In this document: in pieces, positions 35,441 through 40,429 of the stretch
Layout: each line of letters starts with the position of its first letter
How positions within the stretch are numbered: position 1 is the stretch's first letter
Assembly: GCA_027307195.1 (NCBI GenBank)
Contig: DAHUXL010000009.1
Coordinates: 1 to 40,429 of the forward strand
From: Rhodanobacter sp.
Lineage (GTDB): Bacteria; Pseudomonadota; Gammaproteobacteria; Xanthomonadales; Rhodanobacteraceae
DNA length: 40,429 bases
Direction: 5' to 3'
Notes under the pieces: generated by a model
What the model was told of the DNA's origin: nothing
Databases searched by the model: none
The model's input: only the letters and a program-made list of their open reading frames with translations
Translations under genes and position numbers: made by a program

Positions 35441-36844
35441 TCAGCGACGAATCCGCACGATGCTGGTCATGCGGTCGACAAAAGTCTGCTGATCGTTGAA
35501 CAGCATCGGCAACAATGGCGTCACCGATACTGCATTGAGCTTGATCTGCGCGATGCTGCCGTCGGCCCTGCGATAGCTCATGCCGCCGACGTCGTGAATC
35601 ACATAAGGCTGGCCATCACGCTGGCCGATCACCAGCATCACGTGACCGGGGATGTAGACCAGGTCGCCGACCTGCAATGCATGCGCCGCCTTGATCCGCG
35701 CCTCGCGGCTGTCCTTGTCGGTGAACAGGCGATGCTCCAGCGCCGGACTGATCGACTGCTTGCTGGTGTCGCGCGGCATCTGCACGCCCATGCTGCGATA
35801 CACATCGGAGACGAAACCGCTGCAGTCGCGCCCGTCGTACGCGTGGCCCCAGCCGTAGCGTTCGCCGAGGAACTTGAACGCCTGGCCGATGATGTTGGCC
35901 GGCGTCAGCGGCAGGTAGTCGCTCGCCGTATCGGTGTTCTTCTGCAGCAGCGCCGGGGTGAACCGCAGCTTGCCGTCGGCGTCGCGCAGCGGCAGCTGCA
36001 ACGTGTAAGCCGCATACGGCGTCTGTCCGTTGACCGGCTGATCTGCCGGCAGATCGGTCTGCAACGGCACGCGCGTGCTCATGTCGAGCTGCAGTTGCGA
36101 GACATCCGGCACCTCGCGCGTGAACACGGTGTGCTCGGTGGCGCCGGTGATCACCCGATACGGCGTCTTGTCGGCATAGCCGAAAACCTGCGCGGCGCTG
36201 CCTTCGGCCACGTTCTCCTTCTCGGTCCACGCGGCATAGCGCGGGCTCACCACGAACAGCCAATGACCGTCGCGGCTGGCATGCGCGATCACCACCGGCA
36301 CACCGGGAAACTCGGCGGTCTCCTGGAAGCGGTCGATGTCGGTGTCGCCCTTCGAACTGAACACGCGAAGGTTGCCGGGAAAAGCGCGAAACGAAGCGCG
36401 CTGCACCAACAGGCCGTAACGCGTGTCCTGCTGCGCCGGAATGTCGGACAGCGCGAGATTGTCGATCAGCGCATCCAGCGTGGCGGCGGCCACCGGCTGG
36501 CCGTCGACGTCATACAGCTGCCGCGTGGGCCGCTCCGACAGCGCGTTGATCCAGCCGGCCACCTGCTCGCGCGTCAGCGTCTTCGGCAACGCGCGCAGAT
36601 CGTGCATCGACGGATCGGTTTTCAGCAGCGCCGTGTTCTCTGCCTCGATCTGCGCGCGGGTGCGGATCACCCGATCCGGCTGCTGCTGCAGGCCGATCCA
36701 GTACGCCGGCGTTAGCTGCGCATCGCCTACACCCATCACCCCCGATGGCGGGATCGCGCTGGTGGCGACATTGTCCCGCGCGTGCAGCGGCACCACGGCA
36801 AGGCCGAGCACGAACAGCGTGGCGAGAGGGAGAGGAAGTCGCAT
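35441..36844 (-). CDS. SH3-NlpC/P60 endopeptidase, YkfC-like (gamma-D-glutamyl-L-diamino-acid peptidase)
   Basis: 467 residues. A cleavable signal peptide (1-22) sends it to the periplasm. Then come an N-terminal helical/stabilising part (about 40-140), two SH3b-like regions (about 140-215 and 220-300) and a C-terminal NlpC/P60 domain (about 315-460). The catalytic triad is visible: Cys341 in DCSGFVSDVYRSMG, His401 in IPGHVMLVIG and His417 in VIHDVGG. Enzymes with this layout cut the D-Glu to meso-diaminopimelate bond of free murein peptides, giving L-Ala-D-Glu, the substrate of the next gene's product. An AGGAG site precedes the ATG. Confidence 0.88.
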   Translation of the reverse strand: MRLPLPLATLFVLGLAVVPLHARDNVATSAIPPSGVMGVGDAQLTPAYWIGLQQQPDRVIRTRAQIEAENTALLKTDPSMHDLRALPKTLTREQVAGWINALSERPTRQLYDVDGQPVAAATLDALIDNLALSDIPAQQDTRYGLLVQRASFRAFPGNLRVFSSKGDTDIDRFQETAEFPGVPVVIAHASRDGHWLFVVSPRYAAWTEKENVAEGSAAQVFGYADKTPYRVITGATEHTVFTREVPDVSQLQLDMSTRVPLQTDLPADQPVNGQTPYAAYTLQLPLRDADGKLRFTPALLQKNTDTASDYLPLTPANIIGQAFKFLGERYGWGHAYDGRDCSGFVSDVYRSMGVQMPRDTSKQSISPALEHRLFTDKDSREARIKAAHALQVGDLVYIPGHVMLVIGQRDGQPYVIHDVGGMSYRRADGSIAQIKLNAVSVTPLLPMLFNDQQTFVDRMTSIVRIRR

Positions 36845-36871
36845 GCTCGTGCTCCTGAAAAAAGGATCCGC

Positions 36872-38023
36872 TCATGGACCGGCCAGCGTCGACATCACGG
36901 TCGCCACCAGCAGGCCGAAACCGGTACCGAGAATGTAACCGAGCAGTGCCAGCAACACGCCCACCGGGACCAAGGCGCGCGAGTAGCTCGCCGCCAGCAC
37001 CGGCGTGGCCGCCACGCCGCCGACCAGCGCCAGCGAGGAAATGCCGCACAGATATAGATCGAAACGGAACAGCTTGGCGAAGCCGATCAGCAGCACCGCG
37101 TGGATCGCGATGATGGTGGCGCCGCACAGCAGATACAGTGGCGCCGCGGCGATCCCGGCGAAGTTGCTTTGCGAAGCGAGCACCGCCACCACGCTGATCA
37201 GCATCGCGCTGGAAATGGTGCCGGCACCGGGGAATCGCGCCAGCGGCGTATGCGCCACCACCAGCCCCGCCGCGGTTGCCAGCAGGATCGTCCAGGTGGT
37301 GCCGCTGACCATGCTCGACACTGGCAGCCATCCCGACAGCCAACCCGACAACGCCGCCACCGCCAGCGCCATGCCCAGCCACAGCAGCACGCTGTCGTAC
37401 GTGGTCGGGCCGCTCACCGGCGTCTCGGCCACTTCCATGTCGCCGCTGGATCTGGCTTTCGTCCAGCGATTGAACCCCGCCGCGAGCCGCGCCACCGAGA
37501 ACAGCACCACCACCCACATCGAGTAGCACAGCGCATCGGTGAGCAGCGACATCGCCAGATAATGGTCGGACATGCCGATCGCCTGCTTCACCGCGATCAT
37601 GTTGGCGGTGCCGCCCATCCAGCTGCCCGACAGTGCGGCCAGCGGTTGCCACGCATCGTCCGGCAGCCAGCGGTGATAGAGCAGAAAGGTGGCGATGAAA
37701 GCGACGAACAAGGCGATGGTCGCGCACACAAACACCGCCAGCACGCGCGGCCCCAATCGCCAGATCGCGCGCAGGTCGCAGTTGATCATCAGCAGGAACA
37801 GCAGCGCCGGCACCATGTGCGTGGTGAGCATCGACTGCGCGGCGCGGATTTCGTCGTTGACTCGCCACAGACCCGACACCGCCAGTGCGGTGACGAACAG
37901 ATAGGTGAGCACGATCGGCGGCAGCACATTGAAAATCCGCCAGTTGAACCGGCGCTCCACCGCGGGAAACAGCCCGGCGGCCAACAACATCACCGCCAGA
38001 TAGGGCCAGACCGTGTGGATCAT
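36872..38023 (-). CDS. DUF819-family integral membrane protein, putative transporter
   Basis: 383 residues with about ten to eleven hydrophobic helices and no signal peptide cleavage site. The sequence has DUF819 landmarks: LPPIVLTYLFVT, MVPALLFLLMINCDLRAIWRLG, SGSWMGGTANMIAVKQAIG, and a second half with AGTISSAMLISVVA and ISSLALVGGVAATPVLA. The two related halves, each with a Gly-rich kink, suggest an inverted-repeat transporter. It is the first gene of the unit, 27 bp ahead of the NlpC/P60 gene, and is the natural candidate to import the dipeptides or to move another cell-wall product. Substrate not known. Confidence 0.85.
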   Translation of the reverse strand: MIHTVWPYLAVMLLAAGLFPAVERRFNWRIFNVLPPIVLTYLFVTALAVSGLWRVNDEIRAAQSMLTTHMVPALLFLLMINCDLRAIWRLGPRVLAVFVCATIALFVAFIATFLLYHRWLPDDAWQPLAALSGSWMGGTANMIAVKQAIGMSDHYLAMSLLTDALCYSMWVVVLFSVARLAAGFNRWTKARSSGDMEVAETPVSGPTTYDSVLLWLGMALAVAALSGWLSGWLPVSSMVSGTTWTILLATAAGLVVAHTPLARFPGAGTISSAMLISVVAVLASQSNFAGIAAAPLYLLCGATIIAIHAVLLIGFAKLFRFDLYLCGISSLALVGGVAATPVLAASYSRALVPVGVLLALLGYILGTGFGLLVATVMSTLAGP

Positions 38024-38180
38024 TGCATCCCCTCAGTGGGTAATTCGGGTGGTTCACGGGCGGGCGCAAACCCGCTGGGTTCCGTCATTCAGGAATAGCT
38101 GATTCTTTATCAGTTGAATTGAAGCATAAATTATTGACCAGCATTTGCAAGCATGTTACACAGCGGTTTCAGGGGATTCG
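38024..38180. promoter_or_regulatory. Divergent promoter region of the murein-peptide unit and the transglutaminase gene
   Basis: 157 bp, noticeably AT-richer at 38088-38145 than the surroundings. It contains a palindrome GAATAGCTGATTC (38093-38105) and runs such as TTGAATTGAAGCATAAATTATTGACC. This is where the regulator encoded at 33427-34284 would be expected to bind if it controls its own operon. No exact -35/-10 pairs are assigned. Confidence 0.45.
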
Positions 38181-39722
38181 ATGCGGGGATGCTGGTCGAT
38201 GGATACGTTGTTACCTGTCGCACTGAAAATACGCCGCCGCAAACGCGGCTTGCACGCCGTCGTGGTCGTGCTCGCCCTGCTGCTGGCCGCCCCGCTGGCG
38301 ATTGCCCGCACCGCCGGCAACTCACCTCTCGCCCCCATCATCACCCAGATCGACGCCGGCCACTTCCGCGCGGCCGACGCGGCGATCACCGCCGCACTGG
38401 CGCAACCGGGCCTGTCCGCCGAGACCCGAACCGAACTCGCGTTCCAGCGCGAGCGCATGCGCCGCATCCTGCTCGACTTCACGCTCAGCGCCGACGACGT
38501 CAAGGCGCGCGTGCGCAAGGAAATTCCCGATCTGAGCGATGCCGAGTTCGCGAAGTGGAACGCGGCCGGACTGTTCGAACATCAGGTGATCGACGGCCGG
38601 ACGCTCTACTTCAAGCGCTCGCCCGGCAACCTGTTCCGCCTCAGCCCGGAAGCGGTGGCACGGCGCGCGGTGCAGACGCCGATCACCGATGGCCCGATGG
38701 AATCGTTGAACGACCATCAGCGCGCGATCTACCACGCGGCACTGACCGAACATCGCAGCAGCGTACTGCCGCAGCGCGTGCGCATGACCCAGACGCTCAC
38801 TGTCAACGCCGATGCGGTGCCCGCCGGCGAAACCGTGCGTGCGTGGATTCCGTATCCGCAGGCGGTGCCGGGGCAGCAGGAAGACATCCGCTACATCGGC
38901 AGCGTGCCGACGCAACACCAGATCGCACCGGTATCGACCATGCAGCGCACCGTCTATCTGGAAATGCCCGCGGTAGCCGGCCAGAAGACGGTGTTCTCGG
39001 TCACCTACGAGCTGACCCTGCTGGCGCAATACCACGCGATCGATCCGGACAAGGTCACGGCGGAGAACATCACACCGGAACTGGCGCCGTTCGTGGCCGA
39101 ACGCGCACCGCACATCGTATTCACCGATGCGATGCGCGCGTTCTCGCGCAAGATCGTCGGCGACGAGAAGAACCCCTACCGCATCGCGCAGAAACTGTTC
39201 GCCGCGGTCGACCAGATTCCGTGGGCCGGTGCACGCGAGTACTCGACGATCTCCAACATCAGCGACTACGCATTGCACGCCGGTCACGCGGACTGCGGCC
39301 AGCAGACCTTGCTGCTGATGACCCTGCTGCGGCTCAACGGCATCCCCACCCGCTGGCAGTCGGGCATGGTGTTCTCCGACGACGGCACCGACTACAGCAA
39401 CATCCACGACTGGGGCTATCTGTACCTGGCGCCGTACGGCTGGGTGCCGATGGACGTCACCACCGGTCGGCTGCATCCGGCGCCGCCGGACGACAAGGCG
39501 CTGGAATGGTTCTACCTCGGCGGCCTGGACAACTATCGCATCGCCTTCAACAACGACTTCGGGCGTCACTTCGTGCCGCCCAAGCAGCAGTTCCGTTCCG
39601 ACGACGTGGATTCACAGCGCGGCGAGGCCGAGTGGAAAGGCGGCGACCTCTACTTCGACCAGACCGACTACGACTTCAAGTGGCAGATCCTGCCAACGGC
39701 GCAGGGACGCAACAACAAGTAA
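38181..39722 (+). CDS. Exported transglutaminase-like (papain-fold) protein
   Basis: 513 residues from the ATG at 38181 (AGGGGA site 4 bases before it); an ATG at 38199 is an alternative. A basic N-terminus (KIRRRKRG) and a hydrophobic core (VVVVLALLLAAPLAIA) give a signal peptide or anchor. The central part is an all-beta N-domain (about 195-290). The transglutaminase core carries Cys372 in HADCGQQTLLL, LRLNGIPTRWQSG, His409 in SNIHDWGYLYL and the Asp in MDVT. Family members are mostly peptidases or amidases rather than true cross-linkers. The target is unknown, but divergence from the murein-peptide unit and the TonB receptor 54 bp downstream hint at a role with peptides. Confidence 0.85.
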   Translation: MRGCWSMDTLLPVALKIRRRKRGLHAVVVVLALLLAAPLAIARTAGNSPLAPIITQIDAGHFRAADAAITAALAQPGLSAETRTELAFQRERMRRILLDFTLSADDVKARVRKEIPDLSDAEFAKWNAAGLFEHQVIDGRTLYFKRSPGNLFRLSPEAVARRAVQTPITDGPMESLNDHQRAIYHAALTEHRSSVLPQRVRMTQTLTVNADAVPAGETVRAWIPYPQAVPGQQEDIRYIGSVPTQHQIAPVSTMQRTVYLEMPAVAGQKTVFSVTYELTLLAQYHAIDPDKVTAENITPELAPFVAERAPHIVFTDAMRAFSRKIVGDEKNPYRIAQKLFAAVDQIPWAGAREYSTISNISDYALHAGHADCGQQTLLLMTLLRLNGIPTRWQSGMVFSDDGTDYSNIHDWGYLYLAPYGWVPMDVTTGRLHPAPPDDKALEWFYLGGLDNYRIAFNNDFGRHFVPPKQQFRSDDVDSQRGEAEWKGGDLYFDQTDYDFKWQILPTAQGRNNK

Positions 39723-39776
39723 TCAGCAGCATTCATAAACATGGCATCGACGGCGTCGATGAGGGGAGATCGGGGA

Positions 39777-40429
39777 ATGAGCAACACTCGGACATTGCGC
39801 AGGACGGTACTTTGCATGGCACTGGGCCTCGGCCTTGCATCGCTGGCGGTACCGGCGGCATTTGCGGGCAACAACGATGGCTCGGTAGCAGGTCACACGC
39901 AGGCCAATGCAGTCGTCACGGTCACCAGCCCATCCACCGGCCTGACCCGCACCATCACCGCGGACGGCAAGGGCAATTACCGCTTTCCGTTCCTGCCGAT
40001 CGGCGACTATGTGGTCACCGTGAACAGCGGCGGCAACGCTGTCGGTCAACCGCGCAATGTCACCGTGACACTGGGCAATGCCACCACGGTCGACATAGGC
40101 TCGAACGCGACCGCCACCGAATTCTCGTCGATCAACGTCACCAGCAATGCGCTGCCGGTCATCGATGTGACCTCCACCGAATCCGCCACCAACATCTCCC
40201 GCGAAACGCTGAAGCGCCTCCCGGTTGAGCAGAGCGTGGCCTCGGTGGCACTGCTGGCTCCCGGCGTGGTCAAGGGCAATGCGGGTATCGGCGGCATCTC
40301 GTTCGGCGGCTCGTCGATCGCCGAGAACGCCTTCTATGTCAACGGACTCAACGTCACGGATTTCTACAATCGCAACGGCTTCTCCGAAGCGCCGTTCGAT
40401 TTCTACCAGGAATTCCAGGTCAAGACCGG
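39777..40429 (+). CDS. Oar-like TonB-dependent receptor with N-terminal carboxypeptidase-regulatory domain (partial)
   Basis: The gene is open from the ATG at 39777 to the window end, so only about 217 residues are seen. AGGGGAG lies 8 bases before the ATG. A signal peptide (MSNTRTLRRTVLCMALG..., cleaved near AAFA) comes first. A CarboxypepD_reg-like beta-sandwich (about 35-105) follows, with VTVTSPSTGLTRTI, GNYRFPFLPIGDYVVTV. The start of the plug domain comes next: ISRETLKRLPVEQSV, ALLAPGVV, ISFGGSSIAENAFYVNGLNVTDFYNRNGF. It would form an outer-membrane barrel for TonB-driven uptake. Oar-type receptors are abundant in this order; the ligand is not inferable. The short spacing to the transglutaminase gene suggests co-transcription. 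Confidence 0.9.
   Translation, partial: MSNTRTLRRTVLCMALGLGLASLAVPAAFAGNNDGSVAGHTQANAVVTVTSPSTGLTRTITADGKGNYRFPFLPIGDYVVTVNSGGNAVGQPRNVTVTLGNATTVDIGSNATATEFSSINVTSNALPVIDVTSTESATNISRETLKRLPVEQSVASVALLAPGVVKGNAGIGGISFGGSSIAENAFYVNGLNVTDFYNRNGFSEAPFDFYQEFQVKT

Noticed and set aside
38153-40228. Plus-strand open frame of about 690 codons spanning the transglutaminase gene and receptor start
   Set aside because: It is out of frame with two well-supported genes and has the Arg/His-rich composition of a shadow frame.

Overview
The window is GC-rich, dense bacterial DNA from a gammaproteobacterium of the order Lysobacterales (Xanthomonadales). A family such as Rhodanobacteraceae (Rhodanobacter, Dyella, Luteibacter relatives) is most likely. 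This rests on gene content and order: a Clp-type CRP homologue next to speD and trpGDC, a DUF1631-PilZ pair, the ygfB / TIGR02449 / zapA / 6S RNA / 5-FCL order, and an Oar-like TonB receptor. No sequence search was run, so the taxon is an inference.

Layout. 1-4239 (minus): the lipid-asymmetry operon mlaFEDC (mlaC only begins here; mlaD has two MCE domains), preceded by gmk and yicC. 4333-9591 (plus): rph, rdgB and hemW, then a DUF1631 protein overlapping a PilZ protein. 9765-14311 (plus): pepQ, then a complete cytochrome bd operon cydP-cydA-cydB-cydX, whose last stop codon overlaps that of convergent pepP. 14308-16208 (minus): pepP and the ygfB-family gene. 16320-18301 (plus): TIGR02449 coiled-coil gene, zapA, 6S RNA with its terminator, 5-formyl-THF cyclo-ligase and an EVE-domain gene. 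rpiA follows (plus), facing a ClC channel/antiporter gene (minus).

20952-21454 has no gene. It holds two copies of a degenerate repeat of about 100 bp, a tRNA 3'-end-like fragment and a long inverted repeat that includes the 3' end of tRNA-Gln(CTG). Then come rplM-rpsI (minus), a GlcF-like iron-sulfur protein and coq7 (plus), speD (minus), the global regulator clp (plus), and trpG-trpD-trpC followed by a HAD phosphatase and a GNAT gene (minus).

30229-38023 is one seven-gene unidirectional unit (minus): DUF819 membrane protein, SH3-NlpC/P60 endopeptidase, dipeptide epimerase, MurR/RpiR-type regulator, YkuD-family lipoprotein, a divergent SLC1-family symporter and a DauA-like D-amino-acid dehydrogenase. 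It reads as a murein-peptide salvage and D-amino-acid catabolic locus: the peptidase releases L-Ala-D-Glu, the epimerase converts it to L-Ala-L-Glu, and the dehydrogenase can remove residual D-amino acids. It is the best candidate for an under-described system here. Divergent from it are an exported transglutaminase-like protein and the start of a TonB-dependent receptor that runs off the end.
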